A DNA stretch of 64,000 nt from Cetobacterium_A somerae (lineage in GTDB: Bacteria; Fusobacteriota; Fusobacteriia; Fusobacteriales; Fusobacteriaceae). Positions 8,557 to 17,841 of the stretch are shown one piece after another (the stretch's first letter is position 1; each line of letters starts with the position of its first letter). The translations under genes and the position numbers were made by a program. Below the pieces are notes generated by a model. It did no database searches and was not told the DNA's origin. It saw only the letters and a program-made list of their open reading frames with translations. The stretch lies in NCBI RefSeq assembly GCF_044784365.2, contig NZ_CP173065.2, one strand, 5' to 3'.

Positions 8557-9432
8557 TTATATCTCTATAGTTCTTAAATACTCTTTCAACTCCTCACTTG
8601 TTTCACTGTTACGTAAACCAAACTCAATATTAGCTTTTAATAATCCAATTTTATTTCCAATGTCATATCTTGTTCCATCAAAATTATAAGCTAAAACTTT
8701 TTTATTATCATTTATCATAGCTAAAATTCCATCTGTAAGTTGAATCTCTCCACCTGCACCTGGAGCTGTATTTTCTAAGTATTGAAATACATCAGGTGTT
8801 AACAGATATCTTCCTAAACAAGCTTTCAGTGATGGTGCTTCTTCTAACTTTGGTTTTTCCACAAAATCACACATTACTACAGTTTTAGAATCTAAATCTT
8901 TCACTGGTTTTATAACTCCATATTTAGATACATCTTTAGATTCAACCTCTTGAACTCCAATTATAGAAGACCCATACTCTTCATACTTCTCAATTAATTG
9001 TTTTGTTACCTCTTTCTCTGGATTATACATAATATCATCTCCAAGAGCTATAACAAAAGGATCATCTCCTATAAAACTTTTTGCTTTTAGTATTGCATGT
9101 CCAAGTCCTAATGGATGATTTTGTCTAACATAATATATATTTGCCATTCCGTGAATAGTTTCAACTTTTTCTAAAAGTTCATCCTTTCCATGTCTAGCTA
9201 AAGTATTTTCTAACTCATAAGAGTGATCAAAATGATCCTCAATAGAATTTTTATTTCTTCCAGTTACAATTAGTATATCTTCTATTCCTGATTCTACTAG
9301 TTCCTCAACTATATATTGTAGGGATGGCTTATCAACTATGACCAACATCTCTTTGGGCTGGGCTTTTGTTGCGGGTAAAACTCTAGTTCCTAATCCTGCT
9401 GCAGGTATAACTGCTTTAGTAACTTTTTTCAT
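8557..9432 (-). CDS. galU: UTP--glucose-1-phosphate uridylyltransferase
   Basis: Makes UDP-glucose from glucose 1-phosphate and UTP. It has the GalU signature AAGLGTRVLPATKAQPKEML at the N terminus, FVIALGDDIMY, VEKPKLEEAPS and GAGGEIQLTD. Length 291 residues is normal. The start overlaps the end of pgm by 17 bases. UDP-glucose could feed UDP-galactose and, through Glf, UDP-galactofuranose, but no galE is in this window. Confidence 0.95.
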   Translation of the reverse strand: MKKVTKAVIPAAGLGTRVLPATKAQPKEMLVIVDKPSLQYIVEELVESGIEDILIVTGRNKNSIEDHFDHSYELENTLARHGKDELLEKVETIHGMANIYYVRQNHPLGLGHAILKAKSFIGDDPFVIALGDDIMYNPEKEVTKQLIEKYEEYGSSIIGVQEVESKDVSKYGVIKPVKDLDSKTVVMCDFVEKPKLEEAPSLKACLGRYLLTPDVFQYLENTAPGAGGEIQLTDGILAMINDNKKVLAYNFDGTRYDIGNKIGLLKANIEFGLRNSETSEELKEYLRTIEI

Positions 9433-11119
9433 CTACAAACTCCTCAAACTCTTTCATAATTTTCATTAATTTCTCATTTGCTTCTGTCTCTGTTTTTCCA
9501 ACAACACAGAAGTAATATTTTATTTTTGGTTCTGTTCCAGAAGGTCTAGCTGTAATATATGTATTATCTTCTAATACAAATTGAATAACATCAGATTTTG
9601 GTAATCCTTCGTATCCAAGACTAAAATCTCTTTTTGATATTACTGTTTTCCCAAGTAAAGAATCAGAAACGTTGGCTCTAAGAGTTGACATTATTTTACC
9701 AATAGCTTCAACACCATCTTTTCCTTTTTTTGTAATAGCAATTATTCCTTCTCTATAGTAACCAAATTTTTCATATAATTTTTTTAACTCTTTTGGAATC
9801 GATGATCCAATACTATTGTAATAAGCTGCCATCTCAGCTATTAAAAGAGTAGATACAACAGCATCTTTATCTCTAGCATGTGTTCCTACAAGATAACCAT
9901 AAGATTCTTCAAATCCCATTAAGAATGTAGCGTTGTATTTTCCTTCTTCAAACTCTCTTATTTTTTCTCCAATAAATTTAAAGCCAGTTAGAGTTCTAAA
10001 AATTTTTACTCCTTTTTCTTTAGCAACAACATCTAGCATAGGTGTTGAAACTACAGTAGATACAACCGCTGAATTTTTAGGTATATCTTTTTTATTTTCT
10101 AAAATATAATTCATTAAAAGAAGACCAATTTGGTTTCCATTTGGATAGACCCATTCTCCTTTTTCATCCTTTACTGCAACACCAATTCTGTCTGCATCAG
10201 GATCATTTGCCATACAAAGTGTAGCTCCAACTTTATCCGCTAATGCTATACTTAACTTAAAAACTGCTGGATCTTCTGGATTAGCATATGAACAAGTTGG
10301 GAAGTTTCCGTCAGGTTGTTCTTGCTCAGCCACTATATAGATTGATTTAAATCCAGTTTCTTCAAAAACTCTTTTAACTGGTCTTCCACCAGTTCCATGT
10401 AATGGAGAATAAACAATTTTAAAGTTTTCTTTACCAGGAATTTCACTATGGATAATTTGTTTTTTAACAACTTCAATAAATTTAGTATCCATATCTTCAG
10501 AAATATATTCTAAAAGTCCATCTTGAATAGCAGCTTCTTTAGTTAAAAGTTTAATTTCATCAAAAGAATCAATAGCATTAACATTGTTTACAACTCCACT
10601 AGCTTGAGGTTCAATTATTTGACAACCATCGTTCCAGTAAACTTTATATCCATTATATTCTTGTGGATTGTGAGAAGCTGTTACAACTATACCAGCAATA
10701 CACTTTAATTCTCTTACAGCAAATGAAAGCTCAGGAGTTGATCTAAGAGATTTAAAAAGATATGCTTTAATTCCATTTCCAGCTAAAACCAAAGCAGCGT
10801 TTAGTGCATACTCTTCAGAACCAATTCTACAATCATAAGCTATAGCAACGCCCATTTTCTTCCCTATTTCACCAGTAGACTCTAAAATATAGTTAGCAAG
10901 TCCCTGAGTTGCTTTTCTAATAGTATACTTATTAATTCTATTAATACCAACTCCTCTAACTCCTCTCATTCCACCAGTTCCAAAAGAAAGATTTGTATAA
11001 AATCTATCCTCTATTTCTGTCTCATTTCCTTTAATACTCTCTAAATCTTCTCTATCTTTTAAGTCAATACAATCTGATGTTAACCAATTGTTATAATTTT
11101 CTAATGTAAATTTATCCAT
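9416..11119 (-). CDS. pgm: Phosphoglucomutase / phosphomannomutase (PgcA type)
   Basis: Interconverts glucose 6-phosphate and glucose 1-phosphate (and possibly mannose phosphates), feeding galU, rfbA and perhaps manC. Landmarks in order: FGTGGMRGVRG near the N terminus, the phosphoserine loop TASHNPQEYNGYK, the metal site DPDADRIG, the sugar loop GFEESYGY and the phosphate-binding RPSGTEPKIKYY. The ATG at 11119 is chosen because AGGAG lies 5 bases upstream; a TTG seven codons earlier lies before that site. The length, 567 residues, fits the long bacterial alpha-PGM group. No separate ManB is present, so this enzyme may also serve GDP-mannose supply (inference). Confidence 0.92.
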   Translation of the reverse strand: MDKFTLENYNNWLTSDCIDLKDREDLESIKGNETEIEDRFYTNLSFGTGGMRGVRGVGINRINKYTIRKATQGLANYILESTGEIGKKMGVAIAYDCRIGSEEYALNAALVLAGNGIKAYLFKSLRSTPELSFAVRELKCIAGIVVTASHNPQEYNGYKVYWNDGCQIIEPQASGVVNNVNAIDSFDEIKLLTKEAAIQDGLLEYISEDMDTKFIEVVKKQIIHSEIPGKENFKIVYSPLHGTGGRPVKRVFEETGFKSIYIVAEQEQPDGNFPTCSYANPEDPAVFKLSIALADKVGATLCMANDPDADRIGVAVKDEKGEWVYPNGNQIGLLLMNYILENKKDIPKNSAVVSTVVSTPMLDVVAKEKGVKIFRTLTGFKFIGEKIREFEEGKYNATFLMGFEESYGYLVGTHARDKDAVVSTLLIAEMAAYYNSIGSSIPKELKKLYEKFGYYREGIIAITKKGKDGVEAIGKIMSTLRANVSDSLLGKTVISKRDFSLGYEGLPKSDVIQFVLEDNTYITARPSGTEPKIKYYFCVVGKTETEANEKLMKIMKEFEEFVDEKSY

Positions 11120-11178
11120 TTCTTCTCCTATAAATCTCAAAAAAATTTAAAAAATATATTTCATTTACAATTACTTTT

Positions 11179-12213
11179 TTATAAATTATATTTTTCTTTT
11201 ATTAATTTTATATATTCTCTTTTTTGTCTAATTTCATAATTTAAGTCAGGATTTTCTTCTAATAAATTAGGAGTATTTTTAATTGTGACTATTATTTCTT
11301 TATTTATCATTGGTCCATAATGTATAACATCTTTATAATTATCCAAATTATCAGTTATATTTTCTTTAAATTGAAAATCATAAACTGCCACATTTTTTTG
11401 ATTTTTTAATTTATTTATAACATAATATTTGAATTTTAAAATATCTTCTAAGCAATTATATTTTTCAACAAAATACCACCAAATAGAACTATATGGTGGA
11501 AAATATATTTTATATTCAACTTGCGGATTAAATTCAATTAGTTTATAAAATTCATCAAAATTCTCTTTCATTTTTTTATAAGAATATCCTTTTTTTAATT
11601 CAGATAACTCATTAGTATTTTGAAATCCCCATGGAGTGTCAGAATTAAAATTAAGTACTTTATCTTTTAAATAAGTATGATTATCTCCCCAATAACTATA
11701 ACTTTCTAACCAATTGTAATTTTTTTCCTCTATAATTCCTTTTAAAACATTTTTCAAAATTTCAAAATTATATAAATATTTAATTTTTGCTATTTTCGAA
11801 TCTTTATAAACGAACTCTTGCAATGGAACTCTACTTTCATTCAATTCTGTATTGTAACTAAAAACGTCAAGCCCATATATTATAGTATTCACTTTTTTCG
11901 CTTGTAATATTATTTCTAATAATCTTCTTTGTTCATAATTTGTTGATCCAGAAATTGAAAGATTAATTGCCTCCTTGTTAAATAATCTTTCTAAATCTTT
12001 TTTCAATATATTTTCAGAAGTCGAAGTCCCTATTACAGCAACTTTATAATTATAATTTTTTGCTATTCCTGGATTTAATAATCGTTGCTCTCCTTTACCA
12101 TACTCATTACTCCCAAATTGCTGAAGTGGATCAATCTTAAATACCAATAATGCTAATAATAACAAACCTCCAAGTAACAAACCTATTCCTAAATAAAAAA
12201 AATTTTTTTGCAT
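11179..12213 (-). CDS. Membrane-anchored SGNH/AlgJ-like protein, partner of the MBOAT acyltransferase
   Basis: A 344-residue protein with one N-terminal membrane anchor (residues 5-25) and a large outer domain. GTSTSEN at 62-68 resembles the nucleophile block of SGNH esterase/acetyltransferases, and DVIH (295-298) fits the matching DxxH block. AlgJ, AlgX and DltD-type proteins of this design accept acyl groups from an MBOAT protein and transfer them to a polysaccharide in the periplasm. The gene directly follows the MBOAT gene (stop and start about 15 bases apart). I choose the ATG at 12213, behind AGGAG, over a GTG that overlaps that site. Substrate unknown. With its MBOAT partner broken it may have no acyl donor. 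Confidence 0.65.
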   Translation of the reverse strand: MQKNFFYLGIGLLLGGLLLLALLVFKIDPLQQFGSNEYGKGEQRLLNPGIAKNYNYKVAVIGTSTSENILKKDLERLFNKEAINLSISGSTNYEQRRLLEIILQAKKVNTIIYGLDVFSYNTELNESRVPLQEFVYKDSKIAKIKYLYNFEILKNVLKGIIEEKNYNWLESYSYWGDNHTYLKDKVLNFNSDTPWGFQNTNELSELKKGYSYKKMKENFDEFYKLIEFNPQVEYKIYFPPYSSIWWYFVEKYNCLEDILKFKYYVINKLKNQKNVAVYDFQFKENITDNLDNYKDVIHYGPMINKEIIVTIKNTPNLLEENPDLNYEIRQKREYIKLIKEKYNL

Positions 12214-12227
12214 ATAAAAACTCACTC

Positions 12228-13328
12228 CTAAAAATTAAAGTACAAAAAGCTAGCTATTCTATTTAAAAATAAAATACTTCCTAATAAATAAAACGATTGC
12301 TCAATGAGACTATTCACTTTAAAATTAAATTTATTAACCTTAAAGATGCTATTTTTTAATAAAAAAACTATTATTATACCTAAAATCAATATTGCTAAAC
12401 TTATTTTATTATCTAAAATAGAAATTATTGACATTTTATAATTAATTGATATTCCTTCAGATAATGAATTTATATTCCCCATTCCTTTTATAATTTTTAA
12501 AGCTTTTTCTATATTATTAGCTCTAAAAAATATCCAAAAAATATTTATTAAAAACATTGTAATTATCCATCCTAAAATTTTAGGCATCTTCATTCCAAAA
12601 TTTTTCCATGTTCTATGAATTAATATAGAAATTCCATGAAATCCTCCCCAAATTAAAAAATTCCATCCCGCACCATGCCATATTCCACTTACAAGAAAAA
12701 CAATCAGTAAATTCCTTAAAGTTTTTAATTCTCCTCTTTTATTTCCTCCAAGAGGAATATATAAATAATTAGTTAAAAATCTTCCCAATGTCATATGCCA
12801 TTTTTTCCAGAATTCTTGTATATTTGTAGATTTATATGGTGAATCAAAATTTAATGGAAGAATTATGTTAAACATTAAAGCCACTCCCATTGCCATATCA
12901 CAATACCCACTAAAATCAAAATAAAGCTGAATTGTATATGAAATTGATGTTAACCATGCTTCTATAAATGTTAAACTTGTCATTTTATCAAATCCAGCAT
13001 CTACAAATGGAGAAACAGAATCTGCTAAAAGTACTTTTTTAGCTAATCCAATTGAAAATAAATACAATCCTTTACTCATATTTTCATAATTTATTGCTTT
13101 ATTTTTTTTATTTTCAAACTGCGGTATCATTTCTTCCGGAGATACTATTGGCCCTGCTATTAATTGAGGAAAAAATGTAACAAATAGACAATAACTTAAA
13201 AAATCATACTTTTTTAAATTCCTTCTTTTATAGTTATCAATAATAAAAGAAAGTTGTTGGAATGTAAAAAATGATATTCCTAATGGTAATATTAATTTCA
13301 AAAGCATTATATTGCTTTTAAAAATACT
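12228..13328 (-). pseudogene. MBOAT O-acyltransferase (AlgI type), C-terminal part, split by an IS3 element
   Basis: This piece carries the MBOAT core: LILPLGISFFTFQQLSFI, FPQLIAGPI, the block LYFDFSGYCDMAMG and the catalytic-His region VSGIWHGAGWNFLIWG. Many membrane helices are visible. The reading frame runs into the insertion sequence (to 13364), where an IS-derived ATG could start a shortened product. Joining it to 14572-14898 after removing the IS and one target repeat gives a continuous protein of about 474 residues (ENINS-IFKSNIMLLK), the normal length for AlgI. The enzyme would move acetyl groups across the inner membrane for polysaccharide O-acetylation. Confidence 0.88.
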
Positions 13329-13398
13329 TGGTGTTAGAATAAGTTTGTAGACATAAAATAACAAATCATGTAAACTAAACCTTGAAGGAAGTGATTTT

Positions 13399-13668
13399 AT
13401 GTCTAAACGAAAAACTTATGATGAAGAGTTTAAAAAAACTCTTGTTAATTTAATTTTAAATGGTCAGTCTCTTAAAGAGGTATCTCGTGAATATGGTGTG
13501 TCTTCATCCAATCTTATTCTTTGGAGAAAAAAATATAGTAATATCAATACCCAAAGTGATGAGGTTATCACTCTTGATGACTTTAGAAAGCTTCAAAAAG
13601 AACTAGCTGCCGCTAAAGAAGAGTGTGCTATTCTAAAAAAGGCTTTGACAATATTCGCGAAAAACTAG
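13399..13668 (+). CDS. IS3-family transposase OrfA
   Basis: An 89-residue DNA-binding protein: KRKTYDEEFKKTLVNLI followed by a helix-turn-helix (SLKEVSREYGVSSSNLILW), then a leucine-zipper-like C terminus (LRKLQKELAAAKEECAILKKAL without breaks in the heptads). AAGGAAG precedes the start by 8 bases. It binds the element's ends and, through frameshifting, provides the N terminus of the full transposase. Confidence 0.92.
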   Translation: MSKRKTYDEEFKKTLVNLILNGQSLKEVSREYGVSSSNLILWRKKYSNINTQSDEVITLDDFRKLQKELAAAKEECAILKKALTIFAKN

Positions 13669-14534
13669 ATGATACTAAGATAACTGACCTTATCAAGCAA
13701 TTAAAACCTAAATACAGCCAAGAAAAAATGTGTAAAATTTTTAAAATTAGTAGAGCTACTTACTACTTTAATCTCAATAAAACTACTACTAAAACTCAAG
13801 AGAGATATGAATTACTATCTTCTCAAATCAAAAGAATTTATGAGGAAAATTCTAAAATTTATGGGGCTCCTAAAATACATGTAATACTTAATCGTGAGGG
13901 TTATCCCGCGAGTATCAAGCTAGTTCAAAGAATTATGAGAGCATTAGGTCTTTCATCTATTACTAGAAAAAAGTACAAGCCCCAGACAATTAAATCAAAA
14001 GTTGAAGCACCTGCGAGTAATCTTTTAAAACAGGATTTTTCAACTACCTCAACAAACGAGAAAATAGTAGGGGATATCACATATATTTACACAAAAGATT
14101 TTGGTTGGACATATTTAGCTTCATTTATGGATTTACATACGAACGAAATTAAAGGTTGGGACTACTCCACAACAATGACAACAGATATCGTTTTAAAAGC
14201 TCTTTCTAAACTTAATTTAAACAGTGATCTTACAGGCTGTATTATCCATACAGATCAAGGATCGCAGTATACGAGTAAAGATTATGTAGCAAAGGTTAAA
14301 GATTTAGGTGCAACCCTTTCTTATTCAAGAAAGGGTAATCCTTATGATAACGCTCCTATAGAATCTTTTCATTCAGTTTTAAAGAAAGAGTTAATTTATC
14401 AAAGTAAACCAAAGACTTTTGAAGAAACTAAAAAGTCTTTATTTAAATATATAGAAGGCTGGTATAACAACCATAGAATTCAAAAAAAACTAGGTTATTT
14501 ATCTCCAGCTAACTATCAGAAACAAGTTGCATAA
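13623..14534 (+). CDS. IS3-family transposase OrfB (DDE integrase domain)
   Basis: The 303 residues hold an HTH_21-like region (IYEENSKIYGAPKIHVIL) and a complete rve integrase core: first Asp in VGDITYIYT, second Asp in IHTDQGSQYTS, and Glu in SRKGNPYDNAPIESFHS. The C terminus (WYNNHRIQKKLGYLSPANY) is typical for the IS150/IS3 groups. It is read as a fusion with OrfA through the slippery site and catalyses cut and joining of the element ends. No damage is visible. Confidence 0.95.
   Translation: MCYSKKGFDNIREKLDDTKITDLIKQLKPKYSQEKMCKIFKISRATYYFNLNKTTTKTQERYELLSSQIKRIYEENSKIYGAPKIHVILNREGYPASIKLVQRIMRALGLSSITRKKYKPQTIKSKVEAPASNLLKQDFSTTSTNEKIVGDITYIYTKDFGWTYLASFMDLHTNEIKGWDYSTTMTTDIVLKALSKLNLNSDLTGCIIHTDQGSQYTSKDYVAKVKDLGATLSYSRKGNPYDNAPIESFHSVLKKELIYQSKPKTFEETKKSLFKYIEGWYNNHRIQKKLGYLSPANYQKQVA
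13635..13641 (+). promoter_or_regulatory. Programmed -1 frameshift site of the IS3 element
   Basis: The heptamer A AAA AAG lies in the orfA/orfB overlap and is in the correct phase with respect to orfA (codons CTA AAA AAG). This is the standard IS3-family slippery sequence, producing the OrfAB fusion transposase. Confidence 0.8.
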
Positions 14535-14571
14535 TTTATAAAGTTATGTTTAAAAACTTGACTTAATACCA

Positions 14572-14898
14572 ACTATTAATATTTTCTATAAAAAAATCAT
14601 AATATTTAAAATAGCATAGTGTTCCTATATTAAATGTCATTCCTATAATTAAAATTATTTTTCTTTTCAATAAGTCTTCTTTAAAAATACAAAATAACTT
14701 ACTTAAAAAATAATTAATAAGAACAGAAAATATTATTAATAATAAATATAAATAATTAAAATATGCATAAAAATAAAGTGATGCAATTACTAACCATCCC
14801 TTAGCTAAACTATCTTTACAATAACTATTTAATAAAAAATATATTATTAAAACTATTGGTAAAAATAAAAAAATAAATTCAAATGAATTAAATAACAT
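14572..14898 (-). pseudogene. MBOAT O-acyltransferase (AlgI type), N-terminal part
   Basis: The first 109 codons of the gene split by the IS3 element: MLFNSFEFIFLFLPIVLIIY is a typical AlgI N terminus, followed by helices with SLYFYAYFNYLYLLLI and KYYDFFIENINS. The frame leaves the host gene at 14571 and ends one codon into the IS (TAA at 14563). Alone it lacks the catalytic His. GGGAG lies about 6 bases before the ATG. Confidence 0.88.
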
Positions 14899-15274
14899 TT
14901 TTCTCCCTTATCTTTTGTATTTTTTTAATATACTTATAAACTTATAATCTAGTATTTTTGATATCAAAAAAAATTTTTAAAAAGTATGCTCGAATAAACT
15001 TAATTTTATCAAAAACCCAGATAAAATTAATATAAAAATATTGAGTAGAATTAAATATTTTACTGTTTATTTCCCTAACATATCTAAATAAAAAAAACTG
15101 AATATTTTCAACTTTTCTAAATTATACTTTTTGATATAAAATTCCAAAATAAAACTTGAAAATTTTACTAGATTTACATATAAGCATATTAAGTCTTAGA
15201 TTTTACTTCTATTTCCAATAAATTATATTATATAAGCTAAAATCATCAAAATACCTAAATCATCTTTATAATAA
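14899..15274. other. Gene-free AT-rich gap between glf and the MBOAT gene
   Basis: 376 bases of very AT-rich sequence with stops in all frames. I see no RNA gene and no strong hairpin with T run. Minus-strand TATAAT-like stretches occur near 15228-15240, but in this composition they carry little weight. It may hold a secondary promoter for the MBOAT, pgm and rhamnose genes. Confidence 0.4.
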
Positions 15275-16393
15275 TCAATATTTTGATCCTTCATCTAATT
15301 CTTCTTTTATAATATCAAAAGCTGCTTCTATAACTTGATGCATATCATAATACTTATAATCTCCTAATCTTCCACCAAAAATTATATTCGTTTCTTTAGC
15401 TGCTAACTTTTTATATTTTTCAAAAAGTTCATTATTTTTATTATTATTAACTGGATAATATGGTTCATCATTTATTTTCCAATCAGATGGATATTCTTTT
15501 GTTATAATTGTTTTCTCTTGAGTTCCATATTCAAAATGTTTATGCTCTATTACTCTAGTATAAGGAATTTCTCTTTCTGTATAATTTACAACTGCTACAC
15601 CTTGATAATTTTCACATTCTAAAATTTCATGTTCAAATTTAAGTGATCTATACTCTAAAGTTCCCAGTTCATAATTATAGAACTCATCTATCATCCCTGT
15701 AAAAACTATTTTCTCAGCTAAATCAGTTAACTTATCTCTATTTTTAAAGAAATCTGTTGATAGATTTACATCTATTCCTTCTAACATCTTTTCTATAATA
15801 ATATTATATCCACCTTCTGGTATTCCTTGATACTTGTCATTGAAGTAGTTATTGTCATATGTAAATCTTACAGGTAGTCTTTTTATTATAAAACTTGGGA
15901 GTTCTGTTGCATTCCTTCCCCATTGCTTCTCTGTATATCCTTTAATTAACTTCGTATATATATCTATTCCAACAAGAGAAATTGCTTGCTCTTCTAGATT
16001 TTTAGGCTCTTCTATTCCTAACTCTTTCTTTTGTTCTTCTATCTTTGCCTTAGCTTCTTCTGGAGTAACTACTCCCCAAAGTTTATTAAATGTATTCATA
16101 TTAAATGGTAAATTATAAATCTCCCCCTTATAATTTGCTATTGGAGAATTTGTATATCTATTAAACTCTACAAAAGAGTTTACATAATCCCAAATTTTTT
16201 TATTACTTGTATGAAATATATGAGCACCATACTGATGAACATTTATCCCTTCTATTTTTTTACAATATATATTTCCACCTATATGGTTCCTTTTATCCAC
16301 TACTAAACATTTTTTTCCTCTTTTATTAGCTTCATAAGCAAAAGTTGATCCAAATAGTCCAGCTCCTACTATTAAATAATCATATTTTTTCAT
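15275..16393 (-). CDS. glf: UDP-galactopyranose mutase
   Basis: Converts UDP-galactopyranose to UDP-galactofuranose with FAD. The N terminus YDYLIVGAGLFGSTFAYEAN is the FAD-binding fold; CLVVDKRNHIGGNIYC and GINVHQYGAHIFHTSNK are family hallmarks, and the C terminal FGGRLGDYKYYDMHQVIEAA completes it. 372 residues is the normal length. Its 5' neighbours are a flippase and a GlfT-like transferase, so galactofuranose very likely enters the repeat unit. Three bases separate it from wzx. Confidence 0.95.
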   Translation of the reverse strand: MKKYDYLIVGAGLFGSTFAYEANKRGKKCLVVDKRNHIGGNIYCKKIEGINVHQYGAHIFHTSNKKIWDYVNSFVEFNRYTNSPIANYKGEIYNLPFNMNTFNKLWGVVTPEEAKAKIEEQKKELGIEEPKNLEEQAISLVGIDIYTKLIKGYTEKQWGRNATELPSFIIKRLPVRFTYDNNYFNDKYQGIPEGGYNIIIEKMLEGIDVNLSTDFFKNRDKLTDLAEKIVFTGMIDEFYNYELGTLEYRSLKFEHEILECENYQGVAVVNYTEREIPYTRVIEHKHFEYGTQEKTIITKEYPSDWKINDEPYYPVNNNKNNELFEKYKKLAAKETNIIFGGRLGDYKYYDMHQVIEAAFDIIKEELDEGSKY

Positions 16394-16395
16394 TT

Positions 16396-17841
16396 CTATC
16401 CCCTTTTCAAAATTTTATTGAAAATTTCATATATAAATTTATCTTTTAAAATTATTAAAACTATTAAATACGAACTACTCCCTATCAATATTTTAAATAA
16501 TAAAGATAAATAAATATTATCTACATAATATTTATCAAAAATTATAATAATTATTCCCATAAAAATTGTAGCTATAATAGTTTTAAAAAATTCAAAATCA
16601 TATTTTATAAATCTTAAATATTTATATCCTAAAAGTATTTGAACTAGTAATACTAATCCTTCTGCTACTGTTGTTGAAATTGCAGCACCATCTTGAGCAT
16701 ACTTTGGTATTAGAATCCAATTTAAACTAAAGTTTATAATAGCTCCAATTATCACAGAAATTAATACTTTTTTTTCTTCGCCTCTTGGATAAAGAATTTG
16801 AATACCAATAAAATTAGACAACGCTATAAATATTATTATTGGTGTTAAATATTTCATAGTATTAACTGCATCTATAAATCCTTCTCCTGAAAAAATTAAA
16901 ATAATTTCCTTTGAAGTTAAATATAATCCTAAACAACAAGGTAATGAAAGCAAAGTTATAAATTTAAAAGATTTATCTAAAAGACTTTTCAACTCTACTT
17001 CCATCTCATTATGGATATAATTTGATATTCTTGGCAACATAACAGCTCCTAAAGAGGTAACTATCCCTAAAACTAATTTTACCATTTTTATTCCTGATGA
17101 ATATAATCCAATTGAAATATCTGTTGATTTATACCCTAGCATAACATTATCTAAATTTGTATATATACTTATCGCTATATTCATACTAAATATTGTTATT
17201 ATGGGCTTTATATGTCTTTTCATTTCTAAATTTTTAAAAGATAATTTTATAAAAGTTTTTAATTTAAAAAAGTTAAATATATTTGATCCAACTGATGAAA
17301 ATACCATTATTGCTCCATAAATAATATAATCTTCTTTTGTTTTAACCAAACTAAAAATTAAAATTAAAGACATAGCTCTAAATATTATACTTCTTATCGT
17401 TATATATCTATATTCTTCCATCCCCTGATAAAACCACTCAATGCCTATAAAGGTTAAAAAAATATTCAAACTCATTATCTCTAAAAGTGTTCTTTCTTTT
17501 CCTAAATATCCTAAATATAAAAATATAAAATATAATATACTAATAACTATCGTTGTTATAAAATTTAACAAAAAAATCTCTGAAGTTACCTTTTCAAGCT
17601 TTTTACTATTATCCCGAACCATTGCAATTTCTCTTATTCCATAAAGAGGGATTCCCAAACTTGCAAACATTAGAAAATATGCAGAAATAGAATTAGTAAA
17701 TGTTACTTTCCCAATCCCATCTGGATTTAATATTCTTGAAACATATGGAAATGTTATTATCGGAAATAATATATTTGTTATAATTCTAAGTATGTTAAAT
17801 ATAAAATTATATTTTATATTTGGAGTTTTTCTTATTTTCAT
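16396..17841 (-). CDS. wzx: O-antigen flippase (Wzx, polysaccharide exporter family)
   Basis: A 481-residue integral membrane protein with about 12-14 helices and the N-terminal pattern typical of Wzx (FNILRIITNILFPIITFPYV, SRILNPDGIGKVTFTNS, LGIPLYGIREIAM). It moves the undecaprenyl-linked repeat unit to the outer leaflet of the inner membrane. It overlaps the upstream glycosyltransferase by 4 bases (ATGA). Wzy, Wzz and a WbaP-type initiator in the same locus confirm a Wzx/Wzy-dependent pathway. Confidence 0.92.
   Translation of the reverse strand: MKIRKTPNIKYNFIFNILRIITNILFPIITFPYVSRILNPDGIGKVTFTNSISAYFLMFASLGIPLYGIREIAMVRDNSKKLEKVTSEIFLLNFITTIVISILYFIFLYLGYLGKERTLLEIMSLNIFLTFIGIEWFYQGMEEYRYITIRSIIFRAMSLILIFSLVKTKEDYIIYGAIMVFSSVGSNIFNFFKLKTFIKLSFKNLEMKRHIKPIITIFSMNIAISIYTNLDNVMLGYKSTDISIGLYSSGIKMVKLVLGIVTSLGAVMLPRISNYIHNEMEVELKSLLDKSFKFITLLSLPCCLGLYLTSKEIILIFSGEGFIDAVNTMKYLTPIIIFIALSNFIGIQILYPRGEEKKVLISVIIGAIINFSLNWILIPKYAQDGAAISTTVAEGLVLLVQILLGYKYLRFIKYDFEFFKTIIATIFMGIIIIIFDKYYVDNIYLSLLFKILIGSSSYLIVLIILKDKFIYEIFNKILKRG

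Larger units (their letters stand above)
13329..14571 (+). mobile_element. IS3-family insertion sequence (1243 bp) in the MBOAT gene
   Basis: The element is bounded by imperfect inverted repeats starting TGGTGTTAGAATAAGTTT on the left and, on the opposite strand, TGGTATTAAGTCAAGTTT on the right. A perfect 3-bp target duplication ACT flanks it (13326-13328 and 14572-14574). It carries orfA and orfB overlapping in the -1 frame. Removing element plus one ACT restores the host gene exactly. Both frames are intact, so it may still be active. Confidence 0.92.

Noticed and set aside
13329..13364. Alternative start of the MBOAT C-terminal piece (MLFYVYKLILTPS)
   Set aside because: These codons come from the left end of the IS3 element, as shown by the inverted repeat and the target duplication, so they are not native.
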